Below are positions 43,801 to 52,121 of a stretch of 64,000 bases of DNA, piece by piece. A program made the position numbers and the translations under genes. Source of the stretch: Pseudomonas sp. B21-023. Lineage in GTDB: Bacteria > Pseudomonadota > Gammaproteobacteria > Pseudomonadales > Pseudomonadaceae. The notes under the pieces were generated by a model. It was not told the DNA's origin and searched no databases. It saw nothing but the letters and a program-made list of their open reading frames with translations. The stretch covers positions 3,073,501 through 3,137,500 of the forward strand of contig NZ_CP087190.1 of the NCBI RefSeq assembly GCF_024749165.1, given 5' to 3'. Within the stretch, counting starts at the first letter, position 1. Every line of letters starts with the position of its first letter.

Positions 43801-45350
43801 TTGTTCAACTGCGCGACGTCGACGGTCAGTTGGCCGTCGCTGGCGATCAGGCCCTTGGCGCCGTTGTTAACCTGGCCACCCTCGATTTGCAGTTGCTCCA
43901 CGCCAAGCACCTGGCCGCCCTGGTTGTCCAGGCGCTCACGGGCGCTGACGCTGGTGCTGCCATCGCTGCTCAAGACGCCGGCATCGCGGTTGTCCAACAC
44001 CCGGCTGGCCACCTTCAATTCGCTAACGGCAAGCACCTGGCCATTGCGGTTATCCAGTGTGTCGGCCGCCAGGGTCTGGCGTTGGCCTTTGAGCGCCCCG
44101 CCACTGTTCACCAGGGTATCGCCGACCGTTACCGCCAAGTCGCGGCTGGCTACTATCTGCCCGCTGTTGACCAGGCCGGTGCTGGTGAGGGTGAGATCGG
44201 CGTTATCGTTGCGACGCTGGTCCGCCTCGACCCCGGCTTCGATCACCCCCTGGTTGCGCACCTGCGCGCCTTGCACACTCACATGCTGACGCGCCGCCAG
44301 GCTCTGGCGTACATCCACGTCGCCGCCGCTGCGCACGCGGGCCTCGCCCCCGGCGTAGGTGTTGCCGGTCAGCTCCACCTCGCCGGCCTTGAGCTGAATG
44401 TCGCGACTGGCACTGGCGTTGGCCAGGGTCAGCTTGCCACTGGCGTCGATATCCAGGTCACCGCCAGCGGCCGCGACGTCGCCGGCCAGGCGTACACCCA
44501 CGCCCTGCTCGGTACCGACCAGGCGGATCGCCCCGGCGTACATGCCGCCCAGTGCCGTGCTGTCGATGGCCAGGCTCGGCGCCACGCTGCCATCGCTGGC
44601 GCGGGCGCTGGCCTTGAGGGTGTCGGCATCGACGTCGTTGCGCCCGGTGACGATATCCAGCTGCTTGGCGTGCAGCGTGGCGTTGACCTTGGCGCTGCGG
44701 GTGATCAGCTCGAAGCTGTCGAGGTTGCGGGCATCGAGCCCGCTGCCCTCGATGGCGATGGCACCGCCCTCGACCCGGTAGCTGCGCACCTGGCCGTTGT
44801 CGAGGATCGGCTTGCCGGTGCTCAGGGTCACCCGCGGCGTGTTGATGAAGCCGCAGCCGTCGCAGGTAATGCCATGGGGGTTGGCGACGATGACCCGGGC
44901 GCTCTGCCCGGCCACCTCGGTGTAGCCGCGCATGAGGCTGGGGTTGCTGCCGGTCACCTCGTTGAGGATGGTGCTGGCCGCCGTGCCCTGCAGGTTCGGG
45001 TTGCCAAGGATGATCCCGCCCAGCTCAGTGCCCTGGGTGCGCCCGGTGGCGTTGTTGAGGATCAGCCCCTGCTGGCCGACGTTGTAGTCGCTGAACTGGT
45101 TGTGCGACAGGCCGCTGCCGTTGGGCGCGGCGATGTTGACGATGGGCACGCCGTTGCCTGCCTGGCCGAGGCTGGTGCCTGGGGCGCTGACCACCACGCC
45201 TTCGGCGGCCTGGGCCCACAGCGGCTGCCAGAACATGACGTTGGCCAGCAGAAACGCCAGGCCGCGCTTGGGCAGGCCGCAAAAGCGTTCACGGGGCTGA
45301 ATTACGGCCGAGCGTTGGCGGGCCAGGAAGGCGAATAGACGGACGTCCAT
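37839..45350 (-). CDS. cdiA: CdiA contact-dependent inhibition toxin (filamentous haemagglutinin)
   Basis: A 2503-residue two-partner secretion exoprotein. It has an extended signal region (about 1-50, LAFLLANVMFWQPLWAQA), a TPS haemagglutination domain (about 50-175, NHNQF-like NQFSDYNV, NPHGITCDGCGFINTP), then long beta-helix FHA repeats (many DNQGG units), and a DUF637-like region near 2000-2200. The final ~145 residues are the variable toxin, containing GSAVTGQSF...VSDFDIAL, a GS-x-DxD pattern of nucleotidyltransferases. GC falls at the toxin end, a sign of cassette exchange. CdiB exports it; CdiI protects the producer. No VENN motif was found. Confidence 0.92.
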   Translation of the reverse strand: MDVRLFAFLARQRSAVIQPRERFCGLPKRGLAFLLANVMFWQPLWAQAAEGVVVSAPGTSLGQAGNGVPIVNIAAPNGSGLSHNQFSDYNVGQQGLILNNATGRTQGTELGGIILGNPNLQGTAASTILNEVTGSNPSLMRGYTEVAGQSARVIVANPHGITCDGCGFINTPRVTLSTGKPILDNGQVRSYRVEGGAIAIEGSGLDARNLDSFELITRSAKVNATLHAKQLDIVTGRNDVDADTLKASARASDGSVAPSLAIDSTALGGMYAGAIRLVGTEQGVGVRLAGDVAAAGGDLDIDASGKLTLANASASRDIQLKAGEVELTGNTYAGGEARVRSGGDVDVRQSLAARQHVSVQGAQVRNQGVIEAGVEADQRRNDNADLTLTSTGLVNSGQIVASRDLAVTVGDTLVNSGGALKGQRQTLAADTLDNRNGQVLAVSELKVASRVLDNRDAGVLSSDGSTSVSARERLDNQGGQVLGVEQLQIEGGQVNNGAKGLIASDGQLTVDVAQLNNLGGRLSASHQQLKAGSVANQGGSVVGKTLVVTAEQFDNQGGSVVATEGTATVTAHQRLDNGGGTLQAKTHLQVNGGKLLNQGGALLGASVTLDGTSLDNSQKGRVVADEGALSVKASGAVNNSGGRLQATAANVDITAASIDNQAGVVVGQKAVKATATQGTLDNRAGQLLSSRLELVADSVDNRVGGQVLAGSEGMLIKAARVRNQQGKLVAGGSLAELLLGAGRLDNQQGSLTASAITLVAGDTDNSTGTLTSLAGNQQLTVQRLLNRSGLIEASDTVQLKGQSLDNSGGKLIAHAGDKASIELSGVLDNQGGRIASATTEFKVKAASLLNQGGSVEHAGLGSLVLDANHFSGSQGTLSSMGKGSWTFANVTGVGTWHSNGALDVSGLQALTLGAGERIASASDLRLAGAQLTNAGELITDGKLTLEMAGDLVNRGLFSSMKAMSISGANLTQDGGRIVSKEAMTVQLAGALSNRGRLTSSQTLDITAASIDNQGTLGAQGKATLRANGAISNQQDSLLFAGGPLELRSTSLLNRYADIYSKGDFSYAALGGGRAASLQNLSGSIESEGNIDLKVDLLENAKAVFVPGRTIAERYIRINCTDCSGRSHTGSYIVTTTYKGTIESDSPAARLLANRDMAIDAGTVDNRQSLLAANGDLTASAVNFHNRGRTLDKEVEEISYWLQGVSKGAYRVTEAATNAWNASNRGLAPDKQAPIPTAVTMYPSEKPITRVEPGTDTAYVGTVQAGGTLALNVSGELVNGTLDAQSNAQLSGKALDSAAIGAGGVRIVIGTQAGDPGLPVDVKRVETTAADGSTQISFVPVDFSGAPFVSVDPTALPSFRLPQGEYGLFVRTQNPTARYLIETNPELTDPGRFMASDYLLGNLGFDPDQAWRRLGDGRYETRLIADAVRAQTGQRFLADGLASDYEQFKYLMDNAVASKDALGLSVGVGLTGEQIAALTHDIVWMEERVVGGEKVLAPVLYLAKVDSRNLRGGSLIQGRDLELVTGGDLKSVGSLRASNDLTAVAGGSLYQGGLAVANEHLSLMAQDSIRNALAGEIRGNRVDLESLKGDIVNDRTATEVVVGAGSKTHLDAGSVIQARGAMNLNAAGDLTNKGQISSGGDLKAKAGGDINLLAVQDRTVTRDALRRGLRTEETVTQLGSGLEAAGNVSLQAGRDLYVEASSAKAGKRLDAGALGNINLVAGEDSHAIDSRSKKGNKKVHEVEEHSRLVAASLSAGSGLNVVAGTDVNLVASNLQAGDEAYVYAGNDISLIAGQERDYSLYDMKKKGGWGSKQTQRDEVTQLTHVGSKITSGADLRLVSKGDQLYQAAKLTSGADLTLSSGGDITFEGVKDLHDESHEKSKSDAGWFSMKGKGRSDETLRQSELVATGDVMIEAVGNIRADVRQVNQQTVHESIDAMVKADPKLAWLKELEAQGGVDWRQVQELHTSFKYANSGLGPAAQLAIAIMMAAVMGPVGFGMTGVPLAGATSLATTGAVSTINNKGDLGAALKETLSKESLKSAATAMAVAGALQYADNNWFKASEAANKGAVSIEGGKALPAVSTPDNVLTWSNASDVALRAGGRAVISGSISTAINGGSLKDNLLASLAGEASTVAMATGFKWVGDQTLSFESGSLPKVISHAIVGGLIAEATGGDFKTGAAAAGLNEAMVNALSSAAQGNEALHLMLSQLTGLVAAAAVNGELDKGVQIAQSATQYNHDLHRKNGEAFARGILEACVEVPTACPEGSSKVSQQELVDALESMAQHGKGIDKLNPLAMELVDTFVDRFPDKKSLFTPTASEAERLDTLEKAELAGLVLSGVGAVRGLARGGSGLIESIKSWFGASGAKGAVLPKGFSSTDDFARFGADARDGLARAGYGNVEPILQGSAVTGQSFKTGQAFDVGRVSDFDIALAGSELLQRARSLGIGLRSGGTRTGPLSSRDLQALGLKDLSSKLSAQAGRDVNFMIYDSAATASSRAPSVSLPK

Positions 45351-45389
45351 GTGAAATCTCGTGGATAAGGCGGGGATGAGTCGGGTGAG

Positions 45390-47099
45390 TCAGAGGAAGA
45401 AGTCGAGGCGGAAATACACCGGGCGTTCCTTTTCGGTCAGCACGTCGGGGCGTTCCAGGCTGTGAGCGAAGGTCACGCTGGCAGCCATATGCTGGCCGCG
45501 GGCGAACAGCTCCAGCGAGTGGCTGCTGGCACGGCCGTGGTATTGGCCGTTGTAGCGGTCGTTGCGGATCACGCCCAGGTCGTAGCCCAGGCCCAGGCCG
45601 TACTCGGCCACCAGCGGCTGCAGCAGCGGCCAGCTCACCGGGCGGGTCCAGCGCAGGTCGTTGCGCCAGTAGCCACCGCTGTCGCCGGACAACGACTGGT
45701 CCTTCAGGCCGCGTACCGACGACAGCCCGCCAAGGCTGATGCGCTGCGGGCTGAACAGCACGTCTTCGCTGCGCTGGCCGGTGGCCAGGCTGGTAAAGCT
45801 CAGGCGCTCGCCGAGCACTTCAAAGCCCTGTACATAGCTGACGGTGGCGCTGTACTTGCGGTAGCGCGCCACCGGTTGGCCCGGGCGCGGGTGGGCGTTG
45901 TCCTGGGCGTCGAAGGCGCCGGTGCCCTGCTGGGTACCCAGGTCGATGTTGACGAAGGCATTGCCCAGGCGGCGGCCGTGGTTGATGCCGAACTGCGCCT
46001 CGCTCAGGCGGTTGCTGCTGCCCTCCAGGTGGCTGTCCTCGATGTAGTTGTTGGTGCGCAGGTGGGCCACGCCGGCATTCAGCGAGGTCTTGCTGGTGGC
46101 ATCACGGTGCACCACGCGCTCGGCGCGCAGCTGGTGGTTCTGGCTGTCGCCGGTCTGCTTGAAGGCAAAGCCGTTGGCCTGCGCCAGGGAGCGGTACTCG
46201 CTCTCGCTGTAGCTGTAGCTGAAGTTCCACCAGCCCCACGGCAGGTTGTAGTACAGCACGCCGTTCTTCGAACCCTGGGTGTGGTCGCTGACCACGTCGT
46301 GGCCACCGCGCAGCATCAGCTGGTCGGCCAGGCCCAGCGGGCTGTCCCATTCCAGGCCGAGGTTGAGCATCTGTTCACCGGTGCTGCGCTGGCCTTCATT
46401 GTTGCGCGACAGCGAGGCGCGCCAAGGCTTCTGCTGGGTGTTGCGCACCAGCACTTCGCTGCCACCGACGGCCTTGCCGGGGGTCAGCTCCATCTGTGCC
46501 TTGTTCGACGGCAGGCGGTTGAGCTGGTCGACCATCTGCTCGACTTCGCGCAGGTTCAGGCGCTGCTCTGCTTCGCCGGGGAAAACCATAGCCAGCTCGC
46601 GCTCGCTCAGGCCGCTGGCCGGGTCCGGGCGCAGCCCTTCCAGGCGCCCCTCCACCACCAGCACCTGCAGGTGGCCCGAGGACAGGTCCTGCTGCGGCAG
46701 GTAGGCGCGGCTGGTGACCAGGCCGCGGCCCAGGTAATGGTCGGTGATCGCCTTGAGCAAGGCATTGAGCTGGGTGACGCCCAGGCACTGGTCGATGAAA
46801 GGCTTGAGCAGGCTGTCGCGATCGGCGGCGGACAGGCTGTCGGCGCCTTTGAGCTCGATGGTGTGGATATCGAAACAGCGGGTGTCTTCGGGCCGTTGCT
46901 GCTGGGTAGGTTGCGCGCTTTCACCGGGCAGGTTGCGCAGGTCTTCGAGGCGCCGTTGCTGCTCTTCGAGCAGGCGGTTCTGGCGTTCGCGGATCAGGTC
47001 CTGGTCACCCGGTGAGACGGCCCAGGCCAATGGGCTGCACAATGTTGCAACAAATGCGAAGCGCGCATAATTGCGCGCTGCGTGAAGACGTACCGGCAT
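45390..47099 (-). CDS. cdiB: CdiB two-partner secretion outer-membrane transporter
   Basis: A 569-residue TpsB protein: a signal peptide (ending near LAWA), an N-terminal helix (RERQNRLLEEQQRRLEDL), two POTRA-type domains starting at CFDIHTIELKGADSLS, and a 16-stranded barrel with the loop motif SSVRGLKDQSLSGDSGGYWR. It exports CdiA across the outer membrane. It lies 39 bp upstream of cdiA on the same strand and forms an operon with it. Confidence 0.92.
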   Translation of the reverse strand: MPVRLHAARNYARFAFVATLCSPLAWAVSPGDQDLIRERQNRLLEEQQRRLEDLRNLPGESAQPTQQQRPEDTRCFDIHTIELKGADSLSAADRDSLLKPFIDQCLGVTQLNALLKAITDHYLGRGLVTSRAYLPQQDLSSGHLQVLVVEGRLEGLRPDPASGLSERELAMVFPGEAEQRLNLREVEQMVDQLNRLPSNKAQMELTPGKAVGGSEVLVRNTQQKPWRASLSRNNEGQRSTGEQMLNLGLEWDSPLGLADQLMLRGGHDVVSDHTQGSKNGVLYYNLPWGWWNFSYSYSESEYRSLAQANGFAFKQTGDSQNHQLRAERVVHRDATSKTSLNAGVAHLRTNNYIEDSHLEGSSNRLSEAQFGINHGRRLGNAFVNIDLGTQQGTGAFDAQDNAHPRPGQPVARYRKYSATVSYVQGFEVLGERLSFTSLATGQRSEDVLFSPQRISLGGLSSVRGLKDQSLSGDSGGYWRNDLRWTRPVSWPLLQPLVAEYGLGLGYDLGVIRNDRYNGQYHGRASSHSLELFARGQHMAASVTFAHSLERPDVLTEKERPVYFRLDFFL

Positions 47100-47249
47100 G
47101 CCTGTCCCTGGTGATCAACGTAAAGTGGCGCGCATAGTAAGTGGCCAGCATATTGACGTCAATTTGCCATCATTCAGCTTTTTCCGATTTTCCGGCAGCG
47201 GGCTGCACAAGCGCCGATCCTTGGCGCTTGCAGTTTTCCACCGCCCTGA

Positions 47250-48668
47250 TCAGGGCATTACAGGCGGGACATATTGCAACGTGGTGCCCAGTGCCCACAG
47301 CAACACTAGCACCAGCGGCACATGCACCAGCAACTGCACGAACGAGAAGCCGATAAGGTCACGCGCCTTGAGCCCCAACACCCCCAGCAGCGGCAGCATG
47401 TAGAACGGGTTGATCAGGTTCGGCAGCGCTTCGGCGGCGTTGTAGATCTGCACCGCCCAGCCCAGGTGGTATTGCAGGTCGTTGGCCACCAGCATCACGT
47501 ACGGCGCCTCGATGATCCACTTGCCACCGCCAGACGGAATAAAGAAGCCGAGCACCGCCGAGTACACACCCATCAGCAAGGCGTAGGTGTCATGGGTGGC
47601 GATCTGGGTGAAGAACAGCGAGATATGGTGGGCCAGGGTCTGGGCGTCCGCGCCCTTGACCTGGGTGAGAATGGCGGCGATCGAGCCGTACAGCGGGAAC
47701 TGGATCAGCACCCCGGTGGTGGTCGGCACGGCGCGGGCCACGGCATCGAGGAAGCTGCGCGGGCGCCAGTGCAGCAAGGCACCGAGCATGATGAACAGTA
47801 GGTTGTAGGTGTTCAGCCCGGAAATCGCGGTGATCGCCGGCTTGGTGGCGAACTCCTGGTACAGCCAGCCGGCGGCCAGGGCCACCAGCAGCAGGATCAG
47901 GATCGGGCTGTATTCCAGCCATTCACCCGGCCGCGTGCGCTGGGGCGAAGGCGGTGCGCTGAAGCTCGGGTCCACTCCACAGTCCTGCGCGCTGCGGGCG
48001 CTGTTCGGGCCAGGCGCGGTGGCATAGGCGACGATCAGCGAGACGATCACCAGCGCGGCGAGCATCACCCCGGACTGCCAGAGGAAGATGGTCTCGGTGA
48101 ACGGGATCACCCCGGTGATCGACAGGATCGACGGCGGCAGGCTGGCCGGGTTGGCCTGCAACTGCGCGGCCGACGACGACAGGCCCAGCGCCCACACCGC
48201 GCCCAGGCCCAGGTAGGCGGCGGCGCCGGCGGCGCGGTAGTCCATCTTCAGGTCGGTGCGGCGCGCCAGGGCGCGCACCAGCAGGCCGCCGAACACCAGC
48301 GACAGGCCCCAGTTGAGCAAGGAGGCGAGCATCGAGATCAGCGCCACCCAGCACACCGCCGAGCGGCCGTTCTTCGGCAGGCGCGCCAGGCGGTCGATCA
48401 GCCGGGCGGCGGGTGGCGAGCTGGCCACCACATAGCCGCCGATGACCACGAAGGCCATCTGCATGGTGAACGGGATCAGGCTCCAGAAGCCGTCACCGAA
48501 AGCCTTGGCGGTGTCGGTGGGCTTGCCGCCCATGGCCAGGGCGCCAAGGGCCACCAGCATCACGGCCAGGGCGGCGAACACCCAGGAATCGGGGAACCAG
48601 CGTTCGGCCCAGTTGGAGCAGCGCAGGGCAAAGCGGGCGGAGCGGCTGTCTTGGATATCAGCGGCCAC
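47250..48668 (-). CDS. atoE: AtoE short-chain fatty acid transporter
   Basis: A 472-residue membrane permease of the AtoE family with ~12 hydrophobic segments and signatures SSSAAQLQANPASLP, FPLYGSIAAI and GFFIPSGGGKWIIEAPYV. It imports short-chain fatty acids such as acetoacetate or butyrate. It is the third gene after atoD and atoA. The start is GTG with AAGGAA 7 nt upstream. The REP pair at 48711-48789 lies between atoA and atoE. Confidence 0.88.
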   Translation of the reverse strand: MAADIQDSRSARFALRCSNWAERWFPDSWVFAALAVMLVALGALAMGGKPTDTAKAFGDGFWSLIPFTMQMAFVVIGGYVVASSPPAARLIDRLARLPKNGRSAVCWVALISMLASLLNWGLSLVFGGLLVRALARRTDLKMDYRAAGAAAYLGLGAVWALGLSSSAAQLQANPASLPPSILSITGVIPFTETIFLWQSGVMLAALVIVSLIVAYATAPGPNSARSAQDCGVDPSFSAPPSPQRTRPGEWLEYSPILILLLVALAAGWLYQEFATKPAITAISGLNTYNLLFIMLGALLHWRPRSFLDAVARAVPTTTGVLIQFPLYGSIAAILTQVKGADAQTLAHHISLFFTQIATHDTYALLMGVYSAVLGFFIPSGGGKWIIEAPYVMLVANDLQYHLGWAVQIYNAAEALPNLINPFYMLPLLGVLGLKARDLIGFSFVQLLVHVPLVLVLLWALGTTLQYVPPVMP

Positions 48669-48710
48669 GATGTTTTCCTTTTTCTGATTTTTATAGGACT
48701 GAAACGGCGT

Positions 48711-48789
48711 CGCCCCATCGCGGGGCAAGCCCGCTCCCACGAGGGATGCGTGGTCCGTCGTGGGAGCGGGCTTGCCCCGCGATGGGGCG
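48711..48789. repeat. REP pair, perfect 32-bp inverted repeat
   Basis: Two perfect 32-bp complementary arms (CGCCCCATCGCGGGGCAAGC...) flank a 15-bp centre. This is a typical Pseudomonas REP doublet. It sits within the ato operon, upstream of atoE. Confidence 0.85.
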
Positions 48790-48805
48790 CTTGCAACGGT
48801 GCTGC

Positions 48806-49462
48806 TTAGAAGGTCATTTCCTGCACGTCGTCCGGCACGATCAGCTTGCCGGCAGTCTTCGCGACGATCTCCTCGACACTCACGCCCGGCGCGGTCTCGC
48901 GCAGGATGAAGGCGCCGTTGTCGATCTCCAGGTAGGCCAGGTCGGTCAGCACCTTGCGGATGCAGCCGGCACCGGTCAGCGGCAGGCTGCACTTGGGCAG
49001 CAGCTTGGACTCGCCGTCCTTGGAGGCATGGGTCATGGTGACGATGATGTTGTCGGCGCCGGCCACCAGGTCCATGGCGCCGCCCATACCCTTGACCAGC
49101 TTGCCGGGGATCATCCACGAGGCGATGTTGCCTTCCACGTCCACCTCGAAGGCGCCGAGCACGGTGAGGTCGACATGGCCGCCACGGATCATGGCGAAGG
49201 ATTGCGCCGAATCGAAGATCGACGCACCACGGCGTGCGGTAACGGTCTGCTTGCCAGCGTTGATCATGTCGGCGTCGATGGTGGCTTCGTTGGGGAACTC
49301 GCCCATGCCCAGCAGGCCGTTCTCCGACTGCAGCATCACTTCCATGCCGTCGGGCACGTAGTTGGCCACCAGGGTGGGGATGCCGATGCCGAGGTTGACG
49401 TAGTAGCCGTCCTTGAGTTCACGGGCGACGCGTTGCGCCATTTGTTCGCGGGTCAATGCCAT
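48806..49462 (-). CDS. atoA: 3-oxoacid CoA-transferase subunit B
   Basis: A 218-residue CoA-transferase beta subunit with NLGIGIPTLVANYVPDG and the catalytic-Glu region QSENGLLGMGEFP. It pairs with the alpha subunit to move CoA from succinyl- or acetyl-CoA to acetoacetate or similar acids. It follows atoD by 35 bp. Confidence 0.9.
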   Translation of the reverse strand: MALTREQMAQRVARELKDGYYVNLGIGIPTLVANYVPDGMEVMLQSENGLLGMGEFPNEATIDADMINAGKQTVTARRGASIFDSAQSFAMIRGGHVDLTVLGAFEVDVEGNIASWMIPGKLVKGMGGAMDLVAGADNIIVTMTHASKDGESKLLPKCSLPLTGAGCIRKVLTDLAYLEIDNGAFILRETAPGVSVEEIVAKTAGKLIVPDDVQEMTF

Positions 49463-49497
49463 GGTCAGGATCTCTTTGTTGTTCTTGAGGGCGGCGC

Positions 49498-50196
49498 TCA
49501 GGCCTTGACGGTGCGCTTTTCGATGCGCTTCTCGAAGGTGCCGACGATGACCCGGTCGACATAGATGCCCGGGGTGTGGATCTCGCTGGGCAGCAGCACG
49601 CCGGGCTCGACGATCTCTTCGACCTCGACCACGGTGATCTTGCCGGCGGTGGCGGCCAGCGGGTTGAAGTTCTGCGCGGTGTTGCGGTACACCACGTTGC
49701 CGTAGTGGTCGGCCTTCCAGCCTTTGACGATGGCGAAGTCGCCGGTGATGGACTCTTCGAGGATGTACTTGCGGCCGTTGAACTCGCGTACTTCCTTGCC
49801 TTCGGCAACCGGGGTGCCGTAGCCGGTGGCGGTAAAGAAGGCTGGGATGCCGGCGCCGCCGGCGCGCATCTTCTCGGCCAGGGTGCCTTGCGGGGTGAGC
49901 TCCACTTCCAGTTCGCCGCTGAGCAGCTGGCGCTCGAACTCGGCGTTCTCGCCGACGTAGGAGGCGATCATCTTGCGGATCTGCCGGTCCTCGAGCAGCA
50001 CGCCGAGGCCGAAGCCATCGACGCCGCAGTTGTTGGAGACCACGGTCAGGCCCTTGACGCCGCGGCGCTTGATTTCGGCGATGAGGTTCTCGGGGATGCC
50101 GCACAGGCCAAAGCCGCCGGCCAGCACGGTCATGTCGTCGGTCAGGCCCGCCAGGGCCTCTTCATAAGTTGCTACACGCTTGTCCAGTCCGGCCAT
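49498..50196 (-). CDS. atoD: 3-oxoacid CoA-transferase subunit A
   Basis: A 232-residue alpha subunit with [13 protein letters not shown] (oxyanion region) and [13 protein letters not shown], ending [12 protein letters not shown]. First gene of the operon atoD-atoA-atoE, divergent from the LysR regulator, which probably activates it. Confidence 0.9.
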   Translation of the reverse strand: MAGLDKRVATYEEALAGLTDDMTVLAGGFGLCGIPENLIAEIKRRGVKGLTVVSNNCGVDGFGLGVLLEDRQIRKMIASYVGENAEFERQLLSGELEVELTPQGTLAEKMRAGGAGIPAFFTATGYGTPVAEGKEVREFNGRKYILEESITGDFAIVKGWKADHYGNVVYRNTAQNFNPLAATAGKITVVEVEEIVEPGVLLPSEIHTPGIYVDRVIVGTFEKRIEKRTVKA

Positions 50197-50316
50197 GCTC
50201 AGTCGCCTTTTGTAGTTGTTGGAACCGTACGGTCATCTTCACTGTAGTCGACTGATTTGTTAATTTTGTTTTCGTCATCGATTGATAACTTTTCCAAAAC
50301 AAAGGGCCCGCCTCTC

Positions 50317-51222
50317 ATGAACGTCAAGCAGCTGCGTGCCTTCGTTACCGTGGCCAAGTACCAGAGCTTCGCCCAGGCCGGCGAGCACCTGCACGTGTCG
50401 CAACCGGCCCTGAGCCTGACCATCAAGGCCCTGGAGGACAACCTCGGCGGCGCCCTGCTCACCCGCACCACCCGCAGCGTCAGCCTGACCCCTGAGGGCG
50501 AGGTACTGCTGCCCCTGGCCAGGCGCCTGCTCGCCGACTGGGACGATACCGAGGAGATGCTGCGCCAGCGCTTCACCCTGCAACTGGGTCGGGTGTCGGT
50601 GGCGGCCATGCCGGCCTTCGCCGGCAACCTGCTGCCACGGTCGCTGAAGGTGTTTCGCCAACGCTACCCCAAGGTCAATGTCACCGTGCACGACGTGATC
50701 AACGAGCAGGTGCTGGAACTGGTGCGCCATCGCCGCGTCGAACTGGGCATCGGCTTCGAGCCTGAAAGCAGCGAGGCGCTGCGCTTCCACCCGCTGTACA
50801 TGGACCGCTTCGTCGCCGTGGTGCCGGCCGACTCGCCCCTTGCCCAGCAGCCCCAGGTGCGTTGGCAGGAGCTGCTGGCCGAGGACTTCATCGCCCTGCA
50901 GCGGCCATCGGCGGTGCGCCTGCTGCTCGAACAGCACCTGGCCGCCAACCATGGCAAGCTGGCGGTGGCCTTCGAGAGCCATCAGCTGTCGACCATCGGC
51001 CGCATGGTCGCCAGTGGCCTGGGGGTCAGCGCGGTGCCGGCCCTGTGCATCGAGCAGATGCAGGAGCTCGGCGCCCGTTGCGTGCCGCTGGTCGAACCCA
51101 CCGTGGAGCGGCGCATCGGTGTGATCGCCCTGGGCGATCACAAGCTGTCCAAGGCCGCCGAGGCGCTGCTCGATGTACTGCTGACCCATACCCACCCACA
51201 GGAGGTGACATGCGTTACGTGA
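50317..51222 (+). CDS. LysR-family regulator of the ato operon
   Basis: A 301-residue LysR regulator: HTH (LRAFVTVAKYQSFAQAGEHL, about 5-60) and effector-binding domain. It is divergent from atoDAE with a 120-bp shared promoter region that is AT-rich. The start at 50317 is chosen to match the family length; an in-frame start 60 nt upstream lacks a ribosome site. Overlaps the following aldo/keto reductase start. Confidence 0.85.
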   Translation: MNVKQLRAFVTVAKYQSFAQAGEHLHVSQPALSLTIKALEDNLGGALLTRTTRSVSLTPEGEVLLPLARRLLADWDDTEEMLRQRFTLQLGRVSVAAMPAFAGNLLPRSLKVFRQRYPKVNVTVHDVINEQVLELVRHRRVELGIGFEPESSEALRFHPLYMDRFVAVVPADSPLAQQPQVRWQELLAEDFIALQRPSAVRLLLEQHLAANHGKLAVAFESHQLSTIGRMVASGLGVSAVPALCIEQMQELGARCVPLVEPTVERRIGVIALGDHKLSKAAEALLDVLLTHTHPQEVTCVT

Positions 51223-52032
51223 ATCTGGCGGGCTCCCGCGTTCCGCGCCATCGGCCAGGGCACCTGGTACATGGGCGAGGACCCGGGCCGCAGGGCCGCC
51301 GAGGTGGCGGCCCTGCAACAAGGCATCGACCTGGGCCTGAGCCTGATCGACACGGCGGAAATGTACGCCGAGGGCGGCGCCGAGCAGGTGGTCGGCCAGG
51401 CCATCGCCGGGCGCCGCGACCAGGTGTTCCTGGTCAGCAAGGTCTATCCGCACAATGCCAGCCGACGCGGTGTACCGGCCGCCTGCGAGCGCAGCCTCCA
51501 GCGCCTGGGCACCGACTGCATCGACCTGTACCTGCTGCACTGGCGCGGTCAGTACCCGCTGGACGAGACTGTGGAAGCCTTCGAGCGGCTGATCGAGCAG
51601 GGCAAGATTCGCCGCTGGGGCGTGTCCAATTTCGACCTCGACGACTTGCGCGAACTGGATGACAGCGCCTGCGCCACCAACCAGGTGCTGTACAACCCGG
51701 CTGAGCGTGGTATCGAGTTCGACCTGCTGCCGTGGAGCCGCGAGCAGGGCTTGCCGACCATGGCCTACTGCCCGTTGGCCCAGGCCGGACGTTTGCTGCG
51801 TCACCCGGTGATGGCGCAGATCGCCGAACGCCATGGCGCCACACCGGCACAAGTGAGCCTGGCCTGGGTCACGCGCAATGATGGGGTGATCGCGATCCCC
51901 AAGGCGGTGGATCCGCAGCATGTGCGCTTGAATGCGGCGGCGGCCGACCTGGTGCTTGCCGAAGAGGACCTGCAAGCCATCGAGCAGGCGTTCCCGGCTC
52001 CGACACGCAAGCAGCGACTGGCGATGGTCTGA
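51210..52032 (+). pseudogene. Aldo/keto reductase with an apparent +1 frameshift
   Basis: The gene starts at 51210 behind AGGAGGTGAC and reads [12 protein letters not shown]. The conserved continuation [13 protein letters not shown] is one frame over from 51247: a single extra base in CCGCGCC at about 51243-51249 breaks the frame. Downstream, the whole AKR follows intact: [11 protein letters not shown] with catalytic Asp and Tyr, VSKVYP with Lys, YLLHWRG with His, then GVSNF and [14 protein letters not shown]. If real, only a truncated form from the internal ATG at 51271 could be made. It may also be a sequencing error. Overlaps the LysR stop by 13 bp. Confidence 0.75.
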
Positions 52033-52056
52033 GCTGCCTGCACCAGGGGCCGCGCT

Positions 52057-52089
52057 GCGGCCCTATCGCCGGCAAGCCGGCTCCCACAC
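52057..52089. repeat. REP-type element
   Basis: GCGGCCCTATCGCCGGCAAG followed by CCGGCTCCCACAC is a single REP with an internal GCCGG-CAAG-CCGGC hairpin. It lies between the convergent aldo/keto reductase and dnaE2 genes. Confidence 0.7.
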
Positions 52090-52121
52090 CGACCGCGCCG
52101 CCTTCAAGCCAAACGCTATTT

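Noticed and set aside
43740..45338. A 532-codon open frame on the plus strand
   Set aside because: Antisense shadow of the cdiA N-terminal half.
45462..47015. A 517-codon open frame on the plus strand
   Set aside because: Antisense shadow of cdiB.
47209..47240. Terminator-like AGCGCC/GGCGCT hairpin followed by TTTT
   Set aside because: The T-run is on the plus strand while both flanking genes are on the minus strand, so there is no transcript for it to end.
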